A stretch of DNA of 49,832 bases from Marinilabilia sp046483585 (GCA_046483585.1 JAWOCV010000011.1:1-49832); one strand, 5' to 3'; positions 26,729-34,760 are shown, counted from the stretch's first letter. Made by a program: numbers and translations. Notes: generated by a model from the sequence alone, not told the origin.

Positions 26729-27247
26729 ATGGAACTCCAAAACAAAAAAATCGCAGCCCTTCTGCACGATGTATATGAAGACCTGGAACTCTGGTATCCG
26801 GTAATCCGTTTACGTGAGGCAGGCGCTCAAGTGGTACTGGCAGGAGAAAATGCAGGCACCCGTTACAAAGGGAAAAACGGCATTCCCGCTGAGGCGGAGA
26901 CCGGCTACCATAACCTGGATCCACAATCCTTCGATGGTCTGGTCATTCCGGGGGGATATGCCCCCGACAAATTGCGCCGCTATCCCGCTGTTCTGGATTT
27001 TGTAAAGCAAATGGACAACGCCGGGAAGCCCATCGGCATCATTTGTCATGCAGGATGGGTAGCGATCTCAGCCGGCATACTAAAAAACCGAAAAGCCACC
27101 AGTGTAGGAGCCATCAAAGACGATATGGTCAACGCCGGTGTGGATTGGACAGATGAAGAAGTGGTTGTGGACAGGAACCTGGTATCCAGCCGAACACCCC
27201 TTGATCTTCCGGCATATATGCGAAAATTTATTGAGTTGGTGAAATAA
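26729..27247 (+). CDS. DJ-1/PfpI family protein
   Basis: A 172-residue type 1 glutamine-amidotransferase-like protein of the DJ-1/PfpI group, cytoplasmic. Family members act as glyoxalases, deglycase-like enzymes, chaperones or proteases, usually in stress protection. The nucleophile elbow ICHAGW with the reactive Cys, preceded by the conserved Glu region AALLHDVYEDLELWYP and GLVIPGGYAPD, is visible. The frame is open from 26684; ATG 26729 (MELQNKK) gives the normal family N-terminus. Monocistronic, convergent with the histidine kinase. Confidence 0.88.
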   Translation: MELQNKKIAALLHDVYEDLELWYPVIRLREAGAQVVLAGENAGTRYKGKNGIPAEAETGYHNLDPQSFDGLVIPGGYAPDKLRRYPAVLDFVKQMDNAGKPIGIICHAGWVAISAGILKNRKATSVGAIKDDMVNAGVDWTDEEVVVDRNLVSSRTPLDLPAYMRKFIELVK

Positions 27248-27290
27248 GAAATGTAAAAACCGGAAAAGATGCCTCCAGCACATTTGTCAG

Positions 27291-27336
27291 CTGAAGTTTT
27301 CCACTCTACTTCCCTTACAAAAGCGGGAAACTTCAG
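27291..27336. terminator. Bidirectional terminator hairpin
   Basis: CTGAAGTTTTCC pairs with GGGAAACTTCAG (11 of 12) across a 22-nt loop between the convergent PfpI and histidine kinase genes. The right arm overlaps the kinase stop codon. Confidence 0.55.
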
Positions 27337-28481
27337 TTGTTAAATGGCAAGGAAAAAAAGAATATACTCCCTTTATTCTCTTCACTTTCCACCCATATGG
27401 TGCCACCATGCTTTTCAACAAACTCCCGGCAAAGCAGCAATCCGAGCCCCGTTCCTGTTTCGCTTTGAGTGCCGGGGGTGGTGTGCCCCTGATCGATCCG
27501 GAACAATTCTGACCTTACTTCCGCGGGGATCCCGACGCCATTGTCAGCCACCGAAACAATAACCCATTCACCTTCTTGTTTGGCTCCAATGGTAATTTTA
27601 CCGCCCGGCCGGGAAAATTTAATGCCATTGGAAATAAGGTTTCTGATAATGGCATTGATCATATCTCTGTCTGCCCTGACCTGGTATCTTTGAAATAAAT
27701 TCATTTCAATGTCAATGGACTTTTGCCGGGCTGCGTCCCCGAACAAGGCAACGACCTCATCAATCTGGGCGATCAGGTCAATATCCAGGGGGTTAAACCG
27801 GATGGTGCCTGTTTGTGACCGGGACCATTCCAGTAAATTGGTAAGCAGATCCATCACCTGATGGGCGGCATTCTGAATGATGCCTGCGTATTCTTCAATT
27901 CCTTCGTAGTCTTTTTGTCTGATCTGGTCAATCAAAATGTCGCTGAATCCCACAATGCTATTAAAAGGACTCCTGATGTCATGACCTATGATAGAAAAAA
28001 AGCGGTCCTTGGTAGCATTCAATTCATTCAGCTGCCGTTCGCTCTCTTTCAAAGCGTCTTCAGCTCTTTTCCGGTCGGTAATATCCCGTACATTGAGGAC
28101 AACTGCCCCAATGGCTGGGTTATCAATCTGGTTGGTACCATAAGCCTCCAGATACACCCAGCCCCCGTTCTTATGACGATGGCGGTATTGAGCCCCACCA
28201 TTGGCTCTGTTGGCAATAATATCCTCCAAACCCTTCTTTGTGGCTTCACGGTCTTCGGGATGAATAAACTGTTCAATAACAGGAACCCCGACCAATTCAT
28301 GGGGACTGTACCCCAGAATATTTTTACATGATTCACTAACATAATACTGCACTCCCCGGGCATCCAAAAGAACGATAATGTCAAAGGAATTTTTAATGAG
28401 ATGCCTGAATTTTTCTCTTTCTCTAATCCAGGTCATTCCAATGCCTTTATCCGATGACTTGTAAGCATGGAAATTGGTCAT
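27333..28481 (-). CDS. PAS domain sensor histidine kinase
   Basis: A 382-residue kinase without transmembrane segments, so a probable cytoplasmic sensor. A PAS domain (about 24-140; FDIIVLLDARGVQYYVSESCKNILGYS, then a PAC-like QYRHRHKNGGWVYLEAYG) leads by a short coiled coil into HisKA. The H box is FFSIIGHDIRSPFNS (about residue 167), and HATPase_c has the N box RNLISNGIKFS, G1 DNGVGIP and G2 GTGLGLLLC. There is no receiver domain and no adjacent response regulator, so it is an orphan. Its catalytic module is a close paralogue of that in the large kinase at 37746-41768. Met16 (28436) is an alternative start. Confidence 0.9.
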   Translation of the reverse strand: MTNFHAYKSSDKGIGMTWIREREKFRHLIKNSFDIIVLLDARGVQYYVSESCKNILGYSPHELVGVPVIEQFIHPEDREATKKGLEDIIANRANGGAQYRHRHKNGGWVYLEAYGTNQIDNPAIGAVVLNVRDITDRKRAEDALKESERQLNELNATKDRFFSIIGHDIRSPFNSIVGFSDILIDQIRQKDYEGIEEYAGIIQNAAHQVMDLLTNLLEWSRSQTGTIRFNPLDIDLIAQIDEVVALFGDAARQKSIDIEMNLFQRYQVRADRDMINAIIRNLISNGIKFSRPGGKITIGAKQEGEWVIVSVADNGVGIPAEVRSELFRIDQGHTTPGTQSETGTGLGLLLCREFVEKHGGTIWVESEENKGSIFFFSLPFNN

Positions 28482-28981
28482 TGAGGGAAAAATTGCGGCC
28501 CGTGCAGAAGAAAACCAGGATTATAGTTTTCAAAGCGATTCGGGCCAGTTTTTCAAAAAATCAAAACACTGAACAAAAAACAATCCCTGATGGCCCGGTT
28601 ATTTCAGGTAATTGACCCGCACAAGTTCAGATTAAAAAATATGTCTTCTTCTGTTATGAAATTTCAAATATAGCATTTTTTTTGATGCCCTCCTGTTCAT
28701 CTAATCCATTTCAATGAATTTCGATCCTGAATTTTAAGTACAATGCCCGGTTTTTTGCTCCGCCATCATTCAATCCAAATTTATCATACTTTTTTAATAT
28801 GCTTTTAAATATTTTATTTAAACTCATTATTAATTAATTTATCCACAAACTTTACATCATTCAAAAAACAAACAGTCATAACAACTTTCTACGTTCTGTT
28901 TTACTGATTTTTACAGAATTGATAAATATAAAAAAGACCGCTTTGCTTCGGCGATTGACAGATATATTTATCAAGATTTTT
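28482..28981. other. AT-rich intergenic stretch
   Basis: Nothing recognisable in the 500 bp between the kinase start and the promoter of the sulfur operon: no long open frame, repeat element or clear hairpin. Confidence 0.5.
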
Positions 28982-29012
28982 TTTGACCGGTGCAAAAATA
29001 CTCATATATTTG
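28982..29012 (+). promoter_or_regulatory. Promoter of the sulfur-carrier operon (-33/-7)
   Basis: TTTG (28982-28985), 19 bp, TATATTTG (29005-29012): a full match to the Bacteroidota consensus TTTG-N19-21-TAnnTTTG. The predicted start of transcription, near 29018-29020, gives a leader of about 250 nt before the carrier gene. Confidence 0.75.
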
Positions 29013-29051
29013 TATCCTATAATTTTTATATGCTTTATATCAGAAAACATC

Positions 29052-29147
29052 ATGCCAATTCATCTTACATATCAACATCGAAATGAGGTGGCCAACCGGT
29101 CCCTGCCCTGTATGTGCTGTAACAGAACATCACCGCGGGAATCATGA
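29052..29147 (+). CDS. Leader peptide with Cys-Met-Cys-Cys run (candidate attenuator peptide)
   Basis: A 31-codon open frame from ATG 29052 to TGA 29145-29147, too short for ordinary gene calling, about 33 bases after the predicted transcription start. Residues 19-24 read P-C-M-C-C-N (codons TGT ATG TGC TGT at 29109-29120), a dense block of sulfur amino acids. The stop codon lies inside the 5' arm of the antiterminator (29143-29152). The downstream operon makes homocysteine, so stalling at Cys/Met codons is a logical control signal. The start codon lacks a strong Shine-Dalgarno, which is usual here. Expression is inferred. Confidence 0.65.
   Translation: MPIHLTYQHRNEVANRSLPCMCCNRTSPRES
29112..29130 (+). 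promoter_or_regulatory. Leader hairpin over the Cys codons
   Basis: ATGT-G-CTG / CAG-A-ACAT forms a small hairpin around a TAA loop. It contains the Met-Cys-Cys codons of the leader peptide, so a stalled ribosome would disrupt it. Confidence 0.4.
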
Positions 29148-29229
29148 GAGCCAGGTAAAACATAAAAACGGACAGATAATTACCATACACAATAACAAGG
29201 CCTCTCATGAAAACGGGAGGCTTTTTTTT
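29143..29229 (+). promoter_or_regulatory. Antiterminator/terminator pair (attenuator)
   Basis: CATGAGAGCC (29143-29152) can pair with GGCCTCTCATG (29199-29209; one bulge). The same 3' segment alternatively forms the terminator stem GCCTC (29200-29204) / GAGGC (29217-29221) followed by eight T (29222-29229). The two structures are mutually exclusive. The carrier gene starts 39 bases after the T tract. Confidence 0.75.
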
Positions 29230-29268
29230 ACCACTTATTCAATCCATTAATCATCAAACGACAAAGCC

Positions 29269-29586
29269 ATGAAGATCAAAATCAACGGAAAGGAAGAAAA
29301 CCTGGAAGTCAATGCCCTCACGATTTCTGACCTGCTCAAAAAACAGGGTGTAAAAACCCCGGAAATGGTGACAGTCCAGCTCAATGGCCGGTTTGTGAGT
29401 CGGGATGAACTGACAACTACTCAGGTGGAAGCGAACGATGAAATAGATTTTCTTTATTTCATGGGAGGCGGGCAACCTCACCTCCACAGCCAAAGAAGTA
29501 TACGTCCCGGACATGCGAAGAAAAGAAATCCAAAATTTTCGCCAACCTTGTTAGCAGAACGATGTTTCTGTTATAATTTTCTGTAA
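29269..29586 (+). CDS. ThiS/MoaD-family sulfur carrier protein (HcyS-like) with C-terminal extension
   Basis: A ubiquitin-fold sulfur carrier that would be adenylated and thiocarboxylated at its C-terminal glycine. Residues 1-68 form a normal ThiS-type domain (VNALTISDLLKKQG; VTVQLNGRFVSRDEL; EIDFLYFMGGG), with Gly66-68 as the functional tail. The frame then runs on for 37 basic, low-conservation-looking residues starting QPHLHSQ. Either the operon's JAMM protease removes the tail, as in the Wolinella HcyS/HcyD pathway, or the extension comes from stop loss: codon 69 is CAA, one change from TAA. Context (MetY-type enzyme, ThiF-like activator, JAMM protease, sulfite reductase) points to homocysteine synthesis, not thiamine. 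Confidence 0.8.
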   Translation: MKIKINGKEENLEVNALTISDLLKKQGVKTPEMVTVQLNGRFVSRDELTTTQVEANDEIDFLYFMGGGQPHLHSQRSIRPGHAKKRNPKFSPTLLAERCFCYNFL

Positions 29587-29603
29587 AACAAAAGCCAACA
29601 CCC

Positions 29604-30842
29604 ATGAAGTCAAAAAACTTTTCAACAAGGGCCCTGCACACCCCTTTTACACGTGAAGACAGCAACGGCGCATTGCGGATGCCGGTTTACGACAACGTGG
29701 CTTTTGGTTTTGAAACAGCCGAGGGACTGGAAGCAGCATTCCGGGGCGAAAGTCCGGGACATGTTTACTCGAGGATCGCCAACCCGACCGTTGAACATTT
29801 CGAAAATCAAATGAAAAACGTCACGGGTGCAGAAGGCGCTCTGGCCCTTGGCTCAGGGATGGCTGCGTTGTCGACGCTCATTTTCACCATCGCCGGAAAG
29901 GGAAATAACATTGTCACCACAACCAAATTATTCGGAAATACCTATTCCCTGTTTTCGGAAACGCTTCCGAACCTGGGAATAGAATTCCGGTTTGCTGACA
30001 TGACCCTTCCCGAATCCATCGAAGCGCACATTGATGAAAATACCGTGGCCCTGTTGTTTGAAACCATCACCAATCCGCAAATGGAGGTGGCGGATGCAGA
30101 ACAACTTTCAACCATTGCCCGGAAACATGGGTTGATCCTGATCGCGGATACCACGATGACCCCTCCGGGACTTTTTCATTCGGCTTCGTTTGGCATCGAT
30201 GTGGAAGTGGTATCCAGCACCAAGTTCATCGCGGGCGGAGCCACATCAATGGGAGGCATTATACTCGACAATGGCACATTTGACTGGTCGCGCAACCGCA
30301 ATCTGGCTTCCTTCCACGAAAAGTTTGGCCCAATGGCCCTGATGGCCCGTTTGAGAAAAGAAGTGGCCCGAAACCTGGGCCCGACCTTATCAGCCCACAA
30401 TGCTTTTTTGCTGTCGCTGGGACTGGAAACCCTCATGCTCAGGACCGACAAGGCCTGCCATAACGCCATGGAAGTGGCCCGATGGCTGGAAAATCAGCCG
30501 GCCATTCAACATGTTGATTACCCCGGTCTGAAAAGCTCTCCGTTTTTTGAAGTAGCCCAAAAGCAGTTCAACAAGCACCCCGGAGCGGTACTGACATTTG
30601 ACACAGGATCAAGAGAGACGTGCTTCAGTTTTATGAACCGCTTGGAGATGATACGCAGGGCCACCAACATGAACGACAACAAATCTCTGATCATACACCC
30701 TGCATCCACAATTTTCTGCGAGTTTGATCAAAAAACCCTGAAAGAACTGGATGTCCGTGATACAACCCTTCGTCTTTCTGTTGGCATCGAAGAGGCGGAA
30801 GACATTATTGAAGATCTGGAAAGAGGTTTAAAAAAACAATAA
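29604..30842 (+). CDS. metY: O-acetylhomoserine sulfhydrylase-type Cys/Met metabolism PLP enzyme
   Basis: A 412-residue PLP-dependent enzyme of the Cys/Met metabolism family. The Schiff-base Lys is in VSSTKFIAGGATSMGG (about residue 206), and the O-acetylhomoserine sulfhydrylase-like TSMGGIILD follows. N-terminal PVYDNVAFGFETAEGLEAAF and YSRIANPTVEHFE are typical. In this operon it would use the carrier thiocarboxylate as sulfur donor to convert O-acetyl- or O-succinylhomoserine to homocysteine. Methionine gamma-lyase is an alternative in the same family; the operon argues against it. 17 bp after the carrier gene and 2 bp before the ThiF-like gene. Confidence 0.85.
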   Translation: MKSKNFSTRALHTPFTREDSNGALRMPVYDNVAFGFETAEGLEAAFRGESPGHVYSRIANPTVEHFENQMKNVTGAEGALALGSGMAALSTLIFTIAGKGNNIVTTTKLFGNTYSLFSETLPNLGIEFRFADMTLPESIEAHIDENTVALLFETITNPQMEVADAEQLSTIARKHGLILIADTTMTPPGLFHSASFGIDVEVVSSTKFIAGGATSMGGIILDNGTFDWSRNRNLASFHEKFGPMALMARLRKEVARNLGPTLSAHNAFLLSLGLETLMLRTDKACHNAMEVARWLENQPAIQHVDYPGLKSSPFFEVAQKQFNKHPGAVLTFDTGSRETCFSFMNRLEMIRRATNMNDNKSLIIHPASTIFCEFDQKTLKELDVRDTTLRLSVGIEEAEDIIEDLERGLKKQ

Positions 30843-30844
30843 AC

Positions 30845-31645
30845 ATGAACTTTACCGAAGAACAAACAGAACGCTACAGTCGTCACCTCATCCTGCAGGA
30901 TGTAGGCATTGAAGGTCAGCAAAAAATCATGGAAGGCAAAGTATTAATCGTCGGTGCCGGCGGCCTGGGATCGCCTGCAGCCATGTATCTGGCCGCAGCA
31001 GGAACAGGCACCCTCGGCCTGATTGATGGGGATGTTGTAGATTGCACCAACCTTCAGCGCCAGATCATTCATTTCACAGAAGATCTGGACATACCAAAAG
31101 TAGAATCGGCCAAGCAAAAAATTAACCGGATAAACCCCGATGTAGAGGTCAACACCTATAAAGAATTGCTTACACCCAACAATGCTGCCGATATCATCAA
31201 AAAATATGATTTTGTGATCGACGGGACCGATAATTTTCCCACCAAATTCATGGTGAATGATGCTTGTGTCATGAGCGGAAAGCCATTCTCTCATGGGGGG
31301 ATTCTCCGTTTTGAAGGACAAACCATGACCTGGCTTCCCGGCAAAGCCTGCTACCGGTGTGTATTTGGGGATCCTCCACCAGCCAACGCCGTACCTTCCT
31401 GCTCTCAAGCGGGGGTTTTGGGCTCCATTGCTGGTATGCTGGGAACCATCCAGGCCACCGAGGCCCTGAAATTCCTCATCGGAAAAGGAGATCTGCTCAC
31501 CAACAGAATGCTGGTCTTCGAGGCCCTTTCCATGAAATTCAGGGAAGTCACTTTCGGTCCATCCGCACAATGCAAACTGTGCGGAAAAAATCCTTCTATT
31601 ACCTCACTGATGATGGAAGAAATGCCCTCATGTGACGTGGGCTGA
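30845..31645 (+). CDS. ThiF/MoeB/HesA-family adenylyltransferase (HcyF-like)
   Basis: A 266-residue E1-like enzyme that adenylates the C-terminus of a ubiquitin-fold sulfur carrier. The nucleotide motif GAGGLGSP is at 37-44, followed by LIDGDVVDCTNLQRQI. FVIDGTDNFPTKFMVND and the zinc-binding pairs CYRC and CKLC are present. SCSQAGVLGSIAGMLGTIQATE is the conserved region next to the active-site Cys. It lacks the rhodanese domain of MoeB/UBA4-type fusions; sulfide is expected to come from the sulfite reductase/TusA protein. Position within the carrier-MetY-JAMM-SiR operon sets the partner. Confidence 0.88.
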   Translation: MNFTEEQTERYSRHLILQDVGIEGQQKIMEGKVLIVGAGGLGSPAAMYLAAAGTGTLGLIDGDVVDCTNLQRQIIHFTEDLDIPKVESAKQKINRINPDVEVNTYKELLTPNNAADIIKKYDFVIDGTDNFPTKFMVNDACVMSGKPFSHGGILRFEGQTMTWLPGKACYRCVFGDPPPANAVPSCSQAGVLGSIAGMLGTIQATEALKFLIGKGDLLTNRMLVFEALSMKFREVTFGPSAQCKLCGKNPSITSLMMEEMPSCDVG

Positions 31646-31719
31646 AGATGACCCCCATTCACAACCCAAAGTTTTAACCAGGGATTGCCATTTACTGACA
31701 ACAAAAAAGCCATTTCAAT

Positions 31720-32115
31720 ATGTTAAAAATTAAGAAGGATGTGTATGACCGGATCCTGGAAACAGCCCGCTCCGGTCTTCCCAATGAAACCTGTGGCTAC
31801 CTGGCCGGAAAAGACAACCTGATCACCCTTTGCTATCCGCTCACGAATATGGACCACAGCCCTGACCACTACTCTTTTGATCCAGAAGAGCAGTTTGAAG
31901 CCATGAAGGATGCCCGCAGGAAAGGGCTTGACATCATCGCCAATTTTCACAGTCATCCCGAAACACCGGCCAGACCTTCCGGCGAAGACATAAAACTGGC
32001 CTATGATCCCAACATAATTTACGGAATCGTTTCGATGAAATCCGGGACGGAAATTTTGAACTTCTTCAGGATCAAAGAAAAAAAAGTGACACTCATAGAA
32101 TACAGCATCGTTTAA
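31720..32115 (+). CDS. M67 family metallopeptidase, JAMM/MPN+ (HcyD-like)
   Basis: A 131-residue zinc protease of the Mov34/MPN/PAD-1 family. The full JAMM set is visible: Glu23, then His77-Ser-His79-Pro with Ser87 and Asp90 (HSHPETPARPSGED). In sulfur-carrier operons such proteases trim residues beyond the carrier's Gly-Gly. That fits the long tail on the carrier in this operon. It follows the ThiF-like gene by 74 bp and precedes the sulfite reductase by 11 bp. Confidence 0.9.
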   Translation: MLKIKKDVYDRILETARSGLPNETCGYLAGKDNLITLCYPLTNMDHSPDHYSFDPEEQFEAMKDARRKGLDIIANFHSHPETPARPSGEDIKLAYDPNIIYGIVSMKSGTEILNFFRIKEKKVTLIEYSIV

Positions 32116-32126
32116 TTCAGCAGAAT

Positions 32127-34469
32127 ATGTACGTGTTACCAGAAACATTAAAGTCCGAGATCGAGACTTTCGAACAAGAAGTCTCCGATTTCAGGGCAGG
32201 CAAAACCGAACCGGTCAAGTTCAAGGCGCATCGCGTGCCCCTTGGGATTTACGAACAACGTGAAAACGATTCCTACATGGTGCGGGTCCGCTGCCCGGGT
32301 GGTATGATCTCTCCCGCCCAGCTAAACGGAGTTGCCCAGCTCACCCAAAAAACCGGTATCGGTCCCGTTCACCTGACCACCCGACAGGAGCTCCAGCTTC
32401 ATAATGTAAGTCTGGAACAAACGCCGGGCCTTTTAAAAGAGTTGTACGAGCTTGGCCTATCATCCCGTGGGGGAGGGGGCAATACCGTCCGTAACATCAT
32501 GGGCTCTGAAGACGCAGGCATAGCATTCGACGAAGCATTCGATGTGAGCCCTTACGTACTGGCTCTGACCAATACTCTGATAGCGGAACCCGACTCCTGG
32601 TCACTCCCCCGCAAATACAAAATCGCTTTTTCCGGTTCCGATGCAGACAATGCCCACGCCATTTTCAATGATCTGGGGTTCATCGCAACCATTCGCAACG
32701 GACAAAGAGGATTCAAAGTATACCTGGGCGGCGGATTAGGGTCAAAACCCACTGCCGGACATTTGCTTTTTGACTTTCTTCCCGACAGTGACATCCTTTA
32801 CGTGGCAGAAGCCGTCAAACAAATGTTCTCGGAACATGGAAACCGGCGCAACAGGCACAAAGCACGCCTGCGGCATCTTTTCTACAAACTGGGTCGGGAA
32901 AAAGTATTTGACTTGTTTTTCAGCTATTTCAATCCCTTAAAAGAGAAGGGCCATTATCCGGTTCATTTGCCCGAAACATCTGAAAAACCAAAAGCTGGGA
33001 AAAAAGCTGCAAACGGGAATCACAACCCTTCTTTCCGGGCATGGAAAGAACGATATGTAAAACCTCAGCAACAAACAAATCGCTATTCGGCAGAAATCCC
33101 CATTGAACACGGCCTGATTCATGGGAATACCCTCCTAAAGTTTGGACAATTTCTTGAGCCTCTGGGAGAAGATATGCTCAGACTGACCATGCGCCAGAAC
33201 ATCCGGCTGAGAAACATTCCAGGTTCCAGTCTTAAGGCTCTGTACGAGTTCCTCAACGATCTGGGAATCGAAACCGGTCAGCCCCGACTGCTGAATAATC
33301 TGGTGGCCTGCACCGGCGCCGATACCTGCCGCCTGGGTGTGTGCCTTGCAAAAGGAGCCTCCACTGCTATTCGCACATCCCTGAAAAATATTACAAATGA
33401 AGAACTGGATCATCTGGAGGAAGTCCGCATCAACCTCTCGGGATGTCCAAACTCCTGTGGGCAACATTCTGTAGCAGACCTGGGATTCTATGGAAAAGCT
33501 TCACGCAACGACCGTCTCTATCCCGCCTATCACGTAATGGCCGGCGGCCAGACCGGTACGGGGAAGGCCACACTTGGCCTAAAACTGGGTGAGGTAAGTG
33601 CCCGCGATCTGCCGGCCTTTACCACGAAGGTTCTGGAGCATTATGTCCGAAACAAACACCTACATCCGAATTTCCGTGATTACCTTAAAAATGCCGGCAA
33701 CAGACGGATAAAGGAATTATTGGCAGAATTCAGAGACATCCCTTCCTTCGAAGAAGACAAAAACTACTATTTCGACTGGGGAGGCCAGGAGCTCTTCTCC
33801 CTAAAGGGGAAAGGCAACGGGGAGTGTTCAGCAGGAATGTTCGACATGATCGACTTCGACCGTGATTCCATAACCAAACTGCAGGAGAACCTGCCAACCC
33901 AGGCTGACAGCCCTGAAGAAGGAAAGTCCCTCAGGCGGATCGTGTTCCATGCTTCCAGAATGTTGCTCGTGACCCGTGGCGTGGAACCTGTAAACAACGA
34001 CGAAGTTTATACCGCCTTTAGAAGTTTTTTCATCGACGAAGGACATGTCGGGCAACACTTCTCACAAATTCTCGAACTGGCACGAAATAACAGGCCCGAA
34101 GAGCTCATCGAACGCAAAAATGATGTCATGGCTCTGGCCGAACGGGTAAATGAACTCTACGAAAACATGGATGACTCCCTGCAATTTCATGCTCCAAAAG
34201 CCGATAAAGGGGAGTCCATAACCCCGCAACAGGAAGAAAAAGTCTCTGAACAACATTTCAAAGACTTGCGGGGAGTGGCCTGCCCTATGAATTTCGTGAA
34301 AACAAAAATTGAGTTGGCGAAGCTCTCCCGGGGAGAATTACTGGAAATTCTCCTCGACGACGGGCCTCCCATTCAAAACGTCCCCGGTTCGGTGCGGAGT
34401 GAAGGGCATGAAGTGGTCCGGACAAACCGGCCTGGCGAACACTGGTCGGTCCTTGTCCGTAAGAACTGA
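32127..34469 (+). CDS. Siroheme sulfite/nitrite reductase with C-terminal TusA-like domain
   Basis: A 780-residue fusion. Residues about 30-560 form a siroheme/[4Fe-4S] reductase: two ferredoxin-like half domains (MVRVRCPGGMISPAQL; MLRLTMRQNIRLRNI) and cluster ligands Cys395, Cys401, Cys440 and Cys444 (CTGADTC; GCPNSCGQ). A helical linker domain (about 590-700) is unassigned. Residues 711-780 are TusA-like, with the reactive Cys719 in RGVACPMNF. Sulfite reduction to sulfide with direct hand-off to a sulfur-relay Cys would supply the ThiF/carrier couple. Electron donor not in the window; nitrite reduction is excluded only by context. Confidence 0.85.
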   Translation: MYVLPETLKSEIETFEQEVSDFRAGKTEPVKFKAHRVPLGIYEQRENDSYMVRVRCPGGMISPAQLNGVAQLTQKTGIGPVHLTTRQELQLHNVSLEQTPGLLKELYELGLSSRGGGGNTVRNIMGSEDAGIAFDEAFDVSPYVLALTNTLIAEPDSWSLPRKYKIAFSGSDADNAHAIFNDLGFIATIRNGQRGFKVYLGGGLGSKPTAGHLLFDFLPDSDILYVAEAVKQMFSEHGNRRNRHKARLRHLFYKLGREKVFDLFFSYFNPLKEKGHYPVHLPETSEKPKAGKKAANGNHNPSFRAWKERYVKPQQQTNRYSAEIPIEHGLIHGNTLLKFGQFLEPLGEDMLRLTMRQNIRLRNIPGSSLKALYEFLNDLGIETGQPRLLNNLVACTGADTCRLGVCLAKGASTAIRTSLKNITNEELDHLEEVRINLSGCPNSCGQHSVADLGFYGKASRNDRLYPAYHVMAGGQTGTGKATLGLKLGEVSARDLPAFTTKVLEHYVRNKHLHPNFRDYLKNAGNRRIKELLAEFRDIPSFEEDKNYYFDWGGQELFSLKGKGNGECSAGMFDMIDFDRDSITKLQENLPTQADSPEEGKSLRRIVFHASRMLLVTRGVEPVNNDEVYTAFRSFFIDEGHVGQHFSQILELARNNRPEELIERKNDVMALAERVNELYENMDDSLQFHAPKADKGESITPQQEEKVSEQHFKDLRGVACPMNFVKTKIELAKLSRGELLEILLDDGPPIQNVPGSVRSEGHEVVRTNRPGEHWSVLVRKN

Positions 34470-34476
34470 ATTCCCA

Positions 34477-34516
34477 ATGAAACGAGCATGACCATCAAGG
34501 TCTCAAAAGAACATGT
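34477..34516 (-). repeat. Dispersed repeat, copy 2 (inverted relative to 5421-5460)
   Basis: The reverse complement of 5421-5460 with two mismatches in 40 bases, including a 30-base exact core (34487-34516). Confidence 0.75.
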
Positions 34517-34535
34517 ATAAGTTCTTGCATGCGAG

Positions 34536-34628
34536 CCTGCCTGGCGGTTTATGAAAAGGAAACATTCTGAAGTTTAGATGTTAAAACATTAATCCAAATG
34601 GATGCTTATATATAAAACGGCAGACAGG
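34536..34628. mobile_element. 93-bp inverted-repeat element (family 2)
   Basis: It begins CCTGCCTGGCGG and ends ACGGCAGACAGG. The interior shares ATTCTG, TTTAGATG and TAAAAC words at fixed positions with the copies at 34629 and 42299. Confidence 0.8.
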
Positions 34629-34721
34629 CCTGCCTGCCGGCTTTTGAAACAGAAAAATTCTGGTTTTTAGATGCAAAAACGCTAAAATTGATGGTTCCAT
34701 ATTCATAAAACGTCAGGCAGG
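34629..34721. mobile_element. 93-bp inverted-repeat element (family 2), abutting copy
   Basis: It begins CCTGCCTGCCGG immediately after the previous copy and ends ACGTCAGGCAGG. Same length and same internal words. Confidence 0.8.
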
Positions 34722-34760
34722 TTCCATCCGACCTTAAAAAATTTTTAATACGGATGAAAC
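34721..34760. repeat. Short hairpin repeat (family 3), copy 2
   Basis: TTCCATCCGACCTTAA, an AT spacer, then ATACGGATGAAA, as at 26474-26518. Confidence 0.5.

Noticed and set aside
29052..29152. SAM, cobalamin or TPP riboswitch ahead of the sulfur operon
   Set aside because: None of the conserved core words I know for these aptamers is present; the Cys/Met leader peptide explains the terminator arrangement better.
29269..29586. Thiamine biosynthesis ThiS
   Set aside because: No thi genes adjacent; all neighbours belong to sulfite reduction and homocysteine formation.
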